Part shown: in pieces, positions 48,601 through 60,369 of the stretch
Layout of the letters: every line of letters starts with the position of its first letter
How positions within the stretch are numbered: the first letter of the stretch is position 1
Assembly (NCBI GenBank): GCA_021464245.1
Contig: JADCRB010000037.1
Location: 6,180,861-6,244,860, forward strand
Origin: Carallia brachiata
Lineage: Eukaryota; Streptophyta; Magnoliopsida; Malpighiales; Rhizophoraceae
DNA: 64,000 nt
Reading direction: 5' to 3'
Translations under genes and position numbers: made by a program
The notes under the pieces: generated by a model
Seen by the model: the letters and a program-made list of their open reading frames with translations, nothing else
Told to the model about the DNA's origin: nothing
Databases searched by the model: none

Positions 48601-51600
48601 TGGCAGGCACAACAATGCCCAAACAGTACATTAAACAAAGTACACAAACAAAAGGCTGAAAAATATTTAAGTATGCATAGAGGAGAGCAATACCTCGAGA
48701 AGTTCAGACCCCCAAGGCGCACTTGTTCGAAGAGTGTGCCTATCATATTCAAGGAAAAAATCTCTAATGCGTTCATTAAGGGGATACAAAGATGAGCATA
48801 ATCTTAAGCGCAGTTTGAAGACATTTTTCCCATCTTCCACATAATCCAGCCTCTCCTACAAAAAAAATAATAATAATAAAATCAAAGTACAAATATGTCA
48901 TGTCAGGTCAGAGTGCCAAACATGCAACCATCAAGGTTAGGAACTCCATTCAGAAACAGAAGCTTGCCTTCAATTCCAAACTTCTAATATGACCCCATTA
49001 AAAAACTATAATCAGAAGAGTAAACGTCATTGACATGGAAGAGGATTAAAATATGCCAAACAATTAGCATGACACTAATCAAGCATGAAAGAGAGACTAA
49101 CACTACCCCACCAAAAACCTAAGCTGGATGTTGAGAGTCCTAAGAATTCTGGTTCTGATGGTGCTCACACCCTACCCCGGGACCCTTGAGGGTAAATAGA
49201 GGAAGTCATTGGGCTTGAGGCGTGCACTGGGCACAGGCCATTAGTCACAGTGTGCCATTAATTAGATAGTTCCCCAGAAAAATGCAAAAACAAACATTGA
49301 AATCCCCAACAGATTGGTCCATAAAGCTTTAATGTCATGCCAAAAAAAATTAAGAAAAAGATGATAAAATAGAAAGCGACAATTATCACTAATTATGAAA
49401 ATAAGTGCAGATGCTAGTATTTGCTCCTACCTTGCCCATATCCTGGAGATAATGTGGAACAAGCTCTCTCATAATTGGTAAAGAGAGTTCAGATCTCAAC
49501 CTGAAAAGAAACATAATGATCATAGATTATAATAATCATAGATTTTAAGTGCAAAAGTGCCAATAGTTGTACTTGAATACAATTGACTGAAACCAAAGAA
49601 CTTGAAAAAATAGATAAGACTGTAACATCAGCATAATATTACCACATAGCATCACATTGCGTGACAAAATGCTCAAACGATAATTTGAATGAATGGAAGG
49701 GACATCAGCTAAAAACAAATACATACTGGGCATGTGTAGATAAAGGAAGTGCTGCATATCCGATAACAACCTGGAGAGAGAGAGAGAGAGTAAATGCAAT
49801 TTCAGCCCAGAGGGACATATTACAAACAGCATTCACAACATTGTCATAAGTGGACCATAAATGAAATGAATTTGAAAAGTCAAGATAACAAAGAAGATTG
49901 AATTAAGACATTATATTTGATCCATTTAGTTCAAAGAGACACCAGACATCAAGAAAGTGTCATTTAGCTTTTTCTTTTCTTTTTTTTTTTTTAAGTTCCT
50001 GTTGCTCCAAATGAAAAATATGTGGTGTCCCAGTGTAGAAGTTTTTGTTGTCAGTTTAACAGATGTATTGCAGTGTAAATGACATAATATATCGTATATT
50101 GGGTGATATGTTTTATAATGACAAATAAAGAAAGCACAAAGCACAACACAAATCACTCCACAAATGTCTGCAAGCAAAAATTGGAGAGAAACAACTTTGT
50201 TTATGGCCACACTTGATTGCTTGTTACCACTATGATTAGTATCGATTTGACACCTTTTTGTATGTAAAAATTAAACCACATTGAGAAAATGCATAAGAAA
50301 ACTGGCTCAATCAGTAGTCACAATTTTACTAGCTGCAATTAACTCAAGCAACTTTAAGGGCTGGTAAAGTTATCAGATAAGTCACTTAAAAAACCAAAAA
50401 AAAAAAAACAGAGAGAGAGATAGCAGTGAAAAAGGTTTTCATTCCAATATAGTAAGGATGGCGAGCTGTGCCAAACGATGTAAAATGAAGATAGAAGGGA
50501 CACAGAAGAGATGGAGACAAGAACCAAGGGGAACATTTTTTTTTTTCCGCCGGGGGGGGGGGGGGGGGGGAGGGGGGGGGGGGTGGTTGGAGAGACAGGA
50601 GCAGTGGGATCTAAGAGGCGATCAAACCTTCATCTCTCAACAATGGAGGAAAGAAAAAATCATGTATGAGCCGTAGGAACAAATGACATGCATGCACATC
50701 AACAAGAAATTCAAATTTTCTTTCTGCCCAAAATTGATTTGTGAAATCTCCAACTTTGCTGGCTTCTCCATCACCTCTGCCTATCAAGTTAAGCTTGCCT
50801 CTGTAATTTTTGCTGTAACAGCTTTTCTCCAATTGTACATAATCCAAGAAAGGCATTCATAGTTATAGGAAAGCATTTGAAATATTCTTTGACCAATTTA
50901 TTAAGAAAGATCACTCGATCTGAAATAAGATTTTCAAAATGAATCATAGGTCACCACTATATCCATCCTATTTAATTATCACTAGAATAAGTATAGACCA
51001 TATATAATGGTACAAGATCTTACCGGCTTTGGAGCCTCCAATTTTGTTTGAAGATCCACATGGAAGAAAGTGAATAAGAGGTGATGTGATGGTGTCCAAA
51101 GGGCAGGTAGGGAAAGTTTTATTTCATCATGGTAGCAAGCCACTCTAGCCCCAACAGCTACTTGCGTATGCGCCGACTTTTGAAGTGACGCCCCTGGCTC
51201 CCTTGGATACATTGCCTGTAAAGATTGGGCCATAAATGAAGCACATTAATTGAGCTCATGAGGCAAAATGCCTTATAACCTAATAATAATGCCATTACCT
51301 CCAAAGGTTGTCTCCGAACATCCGCATCATCCTTTCTCAATTCAACCCTTACAAACAAATTCCTCTTTCGGCTCAGAACAACACTTAAAGGATATACATA
51401 TAGACAATGAAAAAGTTGCATGAAAGGCTCATTGCGCATCGTTGTGCGGAAGTCAAATGCTTGGAACTGTCAATGTAGCAATTTAGGAAAATCACAATAT
51501 GCAGATTGAGCATCCATCTAAATGCAAATAGCTATGTTCTTTCCTGAATAATCAAGACGAAAAGGTTAAATGCATGAGTACCATTTGCATTACAATAATG

Positions 51601-54600
51601 CAATTATACAAGGATATGGATTTTCATTGCTATGGGGGCCCTGATCTGTCATCTTTAACCATCAAATTTTTACACTAAACTCAAGGTACAAACAAAATCA
51701 GAACTCCATTTTGTCAAAGAATCAGGCTTGCTAGCATCTTGGCTTTCTGAAGATGATTGTACCATATATGGACATGAAATGGTCAGACCCTGCTCAACCA
51801 AATGCATTAATTAAACAAACTGAATTTAATAGAGTTGAAACTTGTAGTCCAAAAAGTCAATAAGAAGATAGATCAAAGATTTTTTCTTTCTCCAATTTTA
51901 AAGTTAATGTGTCCATCCGACCAAAGGACAAGTTTAGAAAGGATAAATACAACAGCTGAAATGACTAATTTGTGATGAAAAAAATTTGTAATGAATTATA
52001 CAAAACAGCCCTTTGATATCATGATATCTATCCAAAAAAATCCAATCCTGCCAAAACTAGCCTCAGAAAAATTGAACATGATTTGTTCATCAAAAAAGTT
52101 TTAGAGATGTGCTAAACCATTCTCCATTGATGTATTCCAATGCCAATGGAGAAATTAGATTACAAGTTGTCATGCAAAAGCAGCATACCTAAGAATTACT
52201 TAAAATTCTGCAAAGAGGACTATGCACATGTTAATTGATGCAATATCCAAATACAAATACTGTTATAAAGCATATTTCATACGTACAGTGTCAACAAAGG
52301 AATCAACAATTCCACGACCAACTGATCCATTTCCAGAAACTCCTTTGCTATCAAGGATATTCCACTTGGAGCTGCTAGTTTGAGGCCCATCTGAACCATT
52401 GCTGGGGCATTTGGTAAATCTGGAATCAAAAGAATGGTCCCCGGGATCAATGGAATCATTGGTCATGCTGCCACTTTCTGATAGATTTTCCAATTCAGCA
52501 TGGCCTGTCTGGTGCTTCTCAATTTCTAATCTCAGAACTCCTTTGACAGGTTTATGAACCTTGCGCTTAGGGTCCTGCACATTGGAATGGGGACAAATAC
52601 CCAAACAGAAGAAAATATTGAGAAGCACATCTACGATACGAATGTAGAAGCGTAAATTTTTTTTCTAAAATTGTAATCATTGAGCTGATTGCTGCATCTA
52701 ACCATCCTACGGAAAAATAATAATAATAAAAATAAAGGTCCACTCAAGCCTTGCTTAACAAAGATCATGCCAGTAAAACTTAATCAATGTTAGTAGAAAC
52801 ACGTAAACTAAATAAAAACTAAAACATGAGTCTATGCCAAAGACGAGTTGGGTTGGGGGGATGGGGGAAGACAAGGTAGGTGGCAAGTACTATTAAGTAA
52901 AATTTAATGCACAAAATTATTTGACTGGCCAAGAATCTTACTCCATTGATGACCCCTTATATAGCTAAATGCACAACTTTTGTGGAAAACAGGATAGGTC
53001 TGCAAAAATAAGATGGCTCATAACCATTCATAGGACCAAGAAAACTAGGGATCCTGATCCCAGTGATGCATTCCTCTTTATTCTTTGCATGATTATAATG
53101 CGTAACATGGCAAAGTATTAGCTGGTTCTTTCCATTCTCAGAATAAAATAACATTAAAATGTAGAACTCAAGGATAGTTTGCGTGTGGTGTATTACCAAT
53201 CAAAAAAGCTAGCATCCTAGAGGTTGCCTTTATGTGTTAAAGGTCTTGCCTCTCCTCTAATTTGCATGATCTTCGGTCTTGTTTTGATTGAAATGCATTA
53301 ATTGCTGACTAGATTCTCCATCAATGATTATTTGAAATCTCTATAACAAGAAGATTTGGAACAGAAAATGGAAGGCCAATAAATATAATGCATATCTGGT
53401 GCACCTGAAGTGAGTCCTCGGTATAACATTCTTTCACTTTATTTAAATTTGAAATTTCAACCACAATGGAGCTTCCACTCAAATAGCCCAACTTCCCATC
53501 CAGTGTGATTTTTGCAGTGGGCTCAAACAGAACCTCGTGGGAACTAGAACCGGATACACTTGAAGCAAGCGGGCTGCTTGGGGAAGCAGGCCCACCAGAA
53601 GTAGAACCACTGTTATCAAATAATGGAACGATAGCCCAGGCAAATGACTCTCTATAGGGCATGATTCGAGACCACACCAGCAGTTTTTGCTTCTCTCTTT
53701 CACTTAGGTGCACCTGCTTGGGCAAAGGAAACACAATCATCAAACGAGAAACATCATTTAAAAGTTCTTCTGATTGTTGGTATTTATTTATCCAGATTAT
53801 GATTTACAACAACAAGATCTGCTTAAGCAATGTAAACATAAACCATGAGCAAAACTAAAAGCTGCATTTCAATTTTTAGCCGACAGCTGAGATTCAGGTA
53901 GCATCAAGCTCACCTATTGAATCCATCTAAGATTGCCTCCAGCAAGGCTGCAATAAATCTAATACGTCGCACATGAAGGGGAAGATTTGCCCACGAAAAA
54001 TTAAAAGTAGCACGATGTCAAAGTAGTCATTTCTTTAGTAAACCTCGAAAAAATTTTGGACTCTTATTTGCGGGATTTTAAAGATTAGACTGAATCTTTA
54101 TAGGAGTGCAGCCTTGCATCTTTGGGATTTAAAGAGTAAAAGTTATCCTTTGTAGGAAAAAAATTAGCACCAAATAGATTAGTAAAGCTTACGGCACCTT
54201 TGAGCATCTGTTACATCCTTCTAGGGATAGGAATATCTAAAAATGCTGCAAGTTAATTCTGAATGTTTGAATTGCAATTACATGATAATCTTTCACTCAT
54301 TTCGTAAGAAGAGTAAATTGTACATAAACAAAAAAACAATTCCCAAATTTTAGCTATTTTTCACACCAAAAACTAAACATAAATGAGTAATCTGTGACTT
54401 CAATCTAAAACATGCTTAATATGACATCTATCTTTTTTGCGTCAGGGGACCGGGGGCAAATGTGATATGGAGAGAGGTCGCCTATTCATTCCAGGATCCA
54501 TATGGTTGATCCAACAAAACAGATGTGCTTTGTAAGAATCTGCTGAAAGAGATACACTTCAAGTAGACGAACGCATAGAAAAAAAGAAAATGGACATTTA

Positions 54601-57600
54601 AAAACATACAGGTTCTGATTATCAAAAAACAAAAAAAGGAAAAAAAAACATACAGGTTCTTTACGCGAATAAACAGAGGGAGTGACCCCGCCTTCTTCTG
54701 TTGCAGGCTTCTCTAGTTGGATTAGCAGACACACTGAAGCTGATGGCGCATCTAGATAGAAAATTCCACGAGCTCCATCAGAATTTTTTTCCTGGTGACA
54801 TCAACAAAGCAAATAAATTGTTTTTCTCCAATATACATGAAAATCAGCTCTTAGAAGACAATGTTTGTGATGATAACAAGAAAGCAAGAAAAGAAGGAGT
54901 AATATGAAGCAGCAGAAGAATAAAAGACAAGGATTATCTTCAACAACAAAAGAAAACCAAAGATCATTCAATGTGGACGAAGGTTTTATATTTCAGTTCT
55001 GTTGCTTACATCTTGTGCATCTGTTGGCGCCACAGAAAAATAAAAATCCTCTGACAACTTTTCTCTCCTGTCCTTATTATATGTGCAAATTGTACCATAA
55101 ATGGCTCTGTGACAGGGGTAAAGAAAGCTCAAAGTCAGAAACCTGGCAACAGACTATGGCAGGTTATGTATGGTTAATCAATTTTCTCCTTAACAGGAGG
55201 AAATTTTTCTAATCATATTCTAACAGGGCATATTTCAGGTAAAACTGAACAGTCATCTCGAAAAAGCCTCAATCTAACATAAAATTGCGGCATGTTACAT
55301 GCGCCAATAATTGAGCAGCTAGAGGCAGCCGGCAGGTGATAGCTATAGCACTCAAGGGATAGCAAATGCTGTCCAGTAAAGCAAGGTTTGGGCCAACCAT
55401 GAGTTGCAAAACTTTAAAACAGCCCCTAATAGCTGCAAACTAAAGAAGCTGCTCTCAATTGCTATCCACTAGCAAGCTGATACCATACTGAATCTTACTT
55501 TAAGAGTGAAGCCAAATTCTCCTACAACAGAATTTTGGAGCAAGAAAACACAAGAAATTTTCATGTTAATATCAAATAACTTTCCATCCATGTCTCACGA
55601 CCCTATGATTAGACATATTAATCTTGAGAAGTGACCAGTAAGAACAGCAGCAAAGCTGGACACCCACCAACTAGTCCTGCTTGAAAAGATAAGGACAGGA
55701 CTTTCACAGAGATCTTCAATCCACTGAAAGCATCCCACATGCATCAAAGAAACAAAAACAAAAAAAAAAAGCAATAAGAAAAGCACAATTGATAATAAAA
55801 ATAATGACAACAACAAGAAGAAGTAAAAAGGACTGCTGCTGCCACTTTCAAATCAAAATAGCAATGCAAAACCTGCTGCACTGTGACATTGGAGTTTCCG
55901 GGATCCTCCGGCCAATATCATCGACCTCTCATTTTCCCAGTCAAAAGCTGGCTCATAAGCAGGAAGAGGAGACTGACCAAAATGCTGCAAGCATATTATG
56001 AAAAGTGGAAAAAAGGATGCAGAGTAAATTCTGGGAAACAAAATGAACAGGGACAGGTTGCGAAAACTCTTTTCAGTTGATGAAGCATAGAAATGGCTGA
56101 ACTATATATATAAGACTCTAGCCATTAGGACCTTTGGAACACGAATAATTGAGTTAGAGAAGATGGTCTCTGATGATTGCCTTCCTGAAGTGCTCGGGAT
56201 GTCATCAGCAGCAGCATCTTCAGCTTTGGTTCTTCTAGAATTGGCAAGCTGCAATTCTGCAAATAAACAAAGAACCATCATGAAAGTTATTTAGGCTCCT
56301 TAGCATATCAAAATAAGAGTAGCATTACACCATGTGATTATAAGAAGAAACAAAAACTTGCATAGAAAGTAGGACAGGGCATAAATTTCACTTGACACTG
56401 GCCTTTGATAAAAGACGAAATAATTTTTTCTCACATGAAAGTTTCCTTTGGAAAAATTTGCATAATTTTCTAAGCCATACCAGTCTCCATGTCAGTATCA
56501 GGCCCTTCAAAAATCTGGTTTTGGAAAGACACCGGAGTGATGCTTTCAAAGTGACCATACTTGGTTTCATCTTTTATCCAGTCAGTTCTGTAACACTGAA
56601 CAAGCTCATTCAGATGTGGCCATTGCTCCAGATTGTCATCAAGCTGGGGAAAAAAAAAAAGAAGAAGAAGAAGAAGAATATTAATAAATTGAGTGTATCA
56701 AAACAAAAGCATGCATTATCTCCAACTTGGCTTTAGAACTACATGGCTGACTAGCACAGACTCTCCACAACATGGATGATAACTAACTGAAGTTAAATTC
56801 AACAAGCAAAGAGGGATAATCTAAAGGGTTCCTGAGTATGAATGAGCGAGTTTAATGTGTCAACAAGGCCATTGGATAAATATCAACAGAAAATACCGTA
56901 TTTAAAACGAAACATTTATTTCTTGCCCCTTTTTCTTTTAATAATTAAAGAAAACTACAACAAGTAGAGACACTGTTGTCGTGTCATGCCATCAAAGGCA
57001 ATATGAGCAAGCATACTGAATAACAAAGTTCGAAAAACCAACGTTAATAGGTGAATCCAAGAAGCAAAGTATCAAAGGCAAGATTGCAGTGCAATGCAAT
57101 GCAAGTGTCAAATTCATGGTCCTAACCTACTTGCCAAAAAAAAGAAAAAAGGCCCATGCAGTTAAAAAGCTAGAGGAGCATTCCATGTAAAAGCAGATAA
57201 ACAAATGATGTTTTTATTTTTTGGCAACATCGGCTTCTTCCATACAGTCAATGCCCAAGATTGTCTTTCAACCTGAAGCAGATGTCCCAGTGGACATCCT
57301 TCCTAATAAATAAATGACAGAAATTGCCCAGAAAGTTTCTATGTTCATGTCCATGTTCAGGACACTGTTGGCTTAACAAGAGCTGCTATACATAGTTTAT
57401 TTAATATTGGGAGGGAAGTAAGTACTAGTTTATCACCATTTAACAAGAGGAAAATGAAATTCGGTAAGGTAAATAGTGGCACATGAAAAGTAAAAGTGGG
57501 GAAAAGCGGAAAATGGATTTAAAAAAAAAACAAAAAAAAAAAAAAAAACAAGAAGAAGAAGAAGAAGAAGAAAGTGGGGAAGGGTTTAAATACATAATGA

Positions 57601-57731
57601 TGCAAAAAAAATGAAAACAAGAAAAGAAAACTCACCAAGGGATCCAAATTGAGATGAGCAAGCGACTGACGGGGTATTCTACGGAAACGCTGCCCTTCTC
57701 CTCCTCCTCCGTTGATGCTGCCGTAGTCCAT
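34352..57731 (-). CDS. SPK1: SPIKE1, DOCK-family guanine nucleotide exchange factor, 30 coding exons, eight frame breaks
   Basis: Activates ROP/RAC GTPases and works upstream of WAVE/ARP2/3 in cell shape; acts at ER-associated sites and the cell cortex. Exons (minus): 57636-57731, 56481-56643, 56132-56256, 55873-55984, 55668-55723, 55010-55106, 54654-54791, 53405-53713, 52287-52574, 51299-51466, 51024-51215, 49727-49770, 49431-49500, 48694-48855, 46950-47057, 46717-46754, 46088-46232, 45278-45404, 45002-45195, 43074-43203, 41413-41488, 40625-40735, 38930-39111, 38105-38248, 37760-37925, 37223-37570, 36811-37143, 36376-36561, 34750-35721, 34352-34605. All junctions are GT-AG. DHR1/C2 lies at about residues 460-620 (VELRKDDADVRRQPLE, LLFTFFHVDLQTKLEAP). 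DHR2 lies at about 1380-1835 (DATYYRVGFYGERFGKLDRK, EYIYREPRDVRLGDI, SVRARVFDRFLFDTPF). Missing bases: one each near 55914, 55098, 43108, 39067, 35021 and 34536; two each near 37769 and 35314. Restored length is 1847 residues, as expected for the family. The start MDYGSINGGG precedes RFRRIPRQ, which is conserved. Confidence 0.95.
42601..42660 (+). repeat. G-rich tract in a SPIKE1 intron
   Basis: Successive G runs separated by single T or A bases, on the strand that is the template for SPIKE1. It meets the usual G-run pattern for quadruplex formation. It lies in the intron between coding exons at 41413-41488 and 43074-43203. Confidence 0.75.
43343..43361 (+). repeat. Poly-G run in a SPIKE1 intron
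   Basis: An almost uninterrupted run of about 18 G. The true length is uncertain, because homopolymers are the likeliest place for base-calling error in this sequence. Confidence 0.7.
43867..44413. mobile_element. hAT-like miniature element with 8-bp target duplication in a SPIKE1 intron
   Basis: Begins CAGTGTTTTCAAAACCGAACTGG and ends with the inverted counterpart CGGTTCGGTTTTCCAAAGATTG, a terminal inverted repeat of about 20 bases with mismatches. It is flanked by a perfect 8-base duplication CAAACAAC (43859-43866 and 44414-44421). The 547 bases have no coding capacity. The 8-base duplication and CA(G/A)-type ends fit the hAT superfamily. It lies in the intron between exons 45002-45195 and 43074-43203. 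Confidence 0.82.
45614..45659 (+). repeat. (CT)n(CA)n compound microsatellite in a SPIKE1 intron
   Basis: About 16 CT units followed by about 6 CA units, in the intron between exons 46088-46232 and 45278-45404. The gene strand reads (TG)n(AG)n. Confidence 0.8.
47411..48021. mobile_element. GGGTCGGGT-rich miniature element with 8-bp target duplication in a SPIKE1 intron
   Basis: Begins ATATAGGTGTCAAAATGGGTC and ends GGGTCAAATTTTGACATCTCT, imperfect inverted ends. It is flanked by a perfect 8-base duplication ATCGATGA (47403-47410 and 48022-48029). Subterminal regions are packed with GGGTCGGGT/TTCGGGTT motifs in the same orientation, around a very AT-rich centre. It is probably a nonautonomous hAT-type element. 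It lies in the intron between exons 48694-48855 and 46950-47057. Confidence 0.8.
50550..50588 (+). repeat. Long G-run tract in a SPIKE1 intron
   Basis: About 18 G, one A, about 12 G, T, GG, preceded by a T run and ccgcc. As with the other G tracts it lies on the SPIKE1 template strand, so the transcript carries C runs. Exact length is unreliable. Confidence 0.75.
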
Positions 57732-58460
57732 TTATTTACTTTATACTAAACAAATCCAGCTTAAGACAATAGAGTATTTGTATTGTTTCCCTTTTAGGGT
57801 GGGTGGGTGGGGCAGGGGAACTACTTAATGGAAATGTGGATGCGAAATGTTGTCGAGAACAGGCACAAAGGCTAGATCTGGAGCAGAAACTGTAAGCAAG
57901 ATGCACTGCAACGACAATGGAGTGGGAGCGGGAGTGGGAATCGGTGAAAGAAGAGGACACCAACGAAGGTTGCAAAAACCATACATTACATTACAGAGAC
58001 AAAGACAGAGAGAGAGAAAGATTTGGGCCACTACTTACTGATTAAGGCAAAGGCCAGCAGAAGGAGTGAGAAAAAAAAATGAAGACAGAAAGAAATTACA
58101 AGCATACTTGTCTGCTTACTTCTTGCCTTTGCCCTAATCCCTCCCTAACCTTATGGAAGGACAAGTATGGAAGGAAAAGGAATGGATGAGATCTCAGAGA
58201 CTCAGAAAAAAAAAAAAAAAGAAAGAAAGAACCAGTTGCCCCCCGTTTCTGTTTCGATGTAAAGATAAATTAGAAAGTAAGCAAAAACCAACCTCCACCA
58301 CCCTACTAGTCTTTCCTTTTAAACGACGAAGGAACAAAGAAAGAAAGAAAGAGCGAAAAAGGAAGGCGAAAGAAAGAGAGAGAGAAGAGCAAAAGGCAAA
58401 TAAACGAACGACGAAAAAGTCAACAATGAGTCCAAAGACGAACTGAACTCGGGAGCTGCG
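57732..58460 (-). promoter_or_regulatory. SPIKE1 leader and promoter region
   Basis: On the gene strand this is CT-rich, with CTTT and CTCT runs (58008-58018, 58206-58230 and 58335-58388 in + coordinates). It resembles a plant 5' leader and proximal promoter. No coding region is recognised. The transcription start and any leader intron are not placed. Confidence 0.45.
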
Positions 58461-58833
58461 TTCATCAATAATAAAACAAAGGGTAAAATCGGTAACAAAA
58501 CTTCTGTTTGGTAACGCTGTCACTTTTTATGTTATTTATTACTTTTTGATTTTATGTTTTTTTTCTGGTTATTGAATTTTTATTTTAAGTATTGCCAATT
58601 TTTATTTTTTTAATAAAAATACCTTTTTTTCTTTGAGGGCCATTTTCCTATAAGTTACTTTTTAAAAAAATTAAAATGAGACAATTTTATGTATCATTGA
58701 TAATTAAAATAAGATAATTTATATTTGAGTCAAGATAGAATTGAAAATATTACCACTATTGTTCAAAAAGCTCCATTTTTTTTAATAGGTACATGTAATA
58801 ATAATTCATAATATTAAAAATAACATTCATATA

Positions 58834-58990
58834 TCAACTATTACGTCGTTGCCGTAGAGCTCGTGTAATCTCATCTTGTACATGACTCATTTGTTCTAGT
58901 TGTCAACTAATATTAATGGTTTCATGTAACTCTGAAGCACGATTTTCACCACTATCTCCAACAGCATCATTTTCATCAGCATATTCTAAA
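58834..58990 (-). pseudogene. PIF/Harbinger transposase, C-terminal part beyond the nested element
   Basis: The minus strand reads an acidic tail (PLEYADENDAVGDSGEN) followed, after a stop, by a Gln/Arg-rich end and a final stop at 58834-58836. Acidic tails followed by a short basic helix are usual at the C terminus of plant PIF transposases. Continuity with the 60370-61530 part is inferred from the target duplication at the junction. Confidence 0.6.
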
Positions 58991-60327
58991 GGATTAATAT
59001 CCAAAAAATTATTAACTTTGTATAAATTAACAAATATATCATGTCTTTTAGAAATTAACAATTTGGGTTTCTTAAAATTTTTTCATAACAAATTTATCAT
59101 GACATTAACTAAAGTTAAAGGAAATTGTTAGGGCTAGTGACTTGGCACTATGACAAAGTAATAAAGCTTACATGTACAAAAACAAAACTCCAAGTAGGAT
59201 CCAGATAAGATACAGAAATTGTTGGGCCAAATCGATCTTGAGCCCATTCCACTTTATTTTCCTCCATAAAAAACATAGGAAGTCTTTTCAAAATAATGAA
59301 TAAATAAATAAATAATTTTCAAAAATGCATACCACGGTCCGTGTTGTTGCAGTCAGTGCTGCCCACCCGAAGCCCTAGTTTGATTTCTCTTGCCATTTTA
59401 CCAAATGATCAAGAAAAGTGTGGTGGCGTCAAGGTATTCTCTCCAAGCAAGCACTTGTGTTTTGGAATGTCAAAATTATGCTAGTTCCAATAGCCAACCA
59501 TATCAATTGGGAAAAAGGAGATTTGTGAGTATTAGGGAATAATGCATGAATTTTAATGAAGCTCTCACCTGTTTAAAAAGTTAAATTAAAAGGCAACCTC
59601 TTTCTTTTATTATGAGTTTCAATAAATTATTTGTAGATATTGTTAGAATGAAACATTATGCATCTGAGGTCTCTTTGTTAAAACAAAGAGAGAGCTGATG
59701 AAGCTCCCACCTCGATTTTTGTGGTTAGTTTTTGGTGGAAGAGAGTTGTGTGGTTGAATTTGTGTTGGTGTGGATGGGTTAGTTTGATTTTGGGATTTTT
59801 CCTTAGATATTGATGATTTGGGGCTGAGGAACTTGATTTGTAGGTGTTCTAGTCTAGATTTTATGGTTGAAGAACTCAATTTACAAGGAATCAAAGGCAA
59901 TGATTGTTGGCAAGTCGTGATGGTGAGAGGTGGTCGCGGCAGTGGTATAGGCAATTGTAGAAAATTCTATGAAACTTTTGTTTTAAGTTTTTAGTTTCTT
60001 GTCTTTAAAACAAAATTATTTGCTTTTTTAAAATTTTTTTTATGATTTTAATAGGAGAAAATTAAGTGGGTTGGGCCTAAAGTCCATGTGGCCCAATAGT
60101 TTTGTATCTTATAAGGATCTTACTTGACATTTTGTTTTTGTACACATCAACATTATTGCTCTGTCATCGTGCCATGTTATTAGCCCTTACAATTTTAATT
60201 AACTTTAGTTAATGTCATGATAGATTTCCTATACAAAAATCTTACGAAACCCAAATTATAAAATTTTAAAGGCCATGATATAGTTGTTAATTCGTACAGA
60301 ATTGCTGATTTTTTAAAAAATTAATCC
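58991..60327. mobile_element. Nonautonomous Mutator-like element with long inverted arms and 9-bp target duplication
   Basis: Starts GGATTAAT and ends ATTAATCC. The arms (about 58991-59330 and 60010-60327) are inverted copies of each other over roughly 300 bases, with moderate divergence. For example, catgacattaactaaagtta at 59098 is matched in inverse near 60200. The flanks carry a perfect 9-base duplication TATTCTAAA (58982-58990 and 60328-60336). Long inverted arms plus a 9-base duplication define the Mutator superfamily. The inner 0.7 kb encodes no transposase. It sits inside the Harbinger transposase reading frame. Confidence 0.88.
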
Positions 60328-60369
60328 TATTCTAAAAAGAACTGATCAAAGTGTCCTTGTAATGTGATT

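Noticed and set aside
50458..50676. Gly-rich open frame of 72 codons
   Set aside because: It is a translation of the G-run tract in a SPIKE1 intron.
54701..54907. Plus-strand open frame of 68 codons
   Set aside because: It is the antisense shadow of a SPIKE1 coding exon (54654-54791).
34352..57731. SPIKE1 as a pseudogene
   Set aside because: All 30 exons keep their splice sites and expected order, and conserved motifs are intact; only small indels break the frame, in the same pattern as in the neighbouring genes.
57519..57731. Minus-strand frame ending in a Phe-rich tail
   Set aside because: Only its first 32 codons are SPIKE1 exon 1; the tail is intron sequence past the donor at 57635, including an A-rich run on the + strand.
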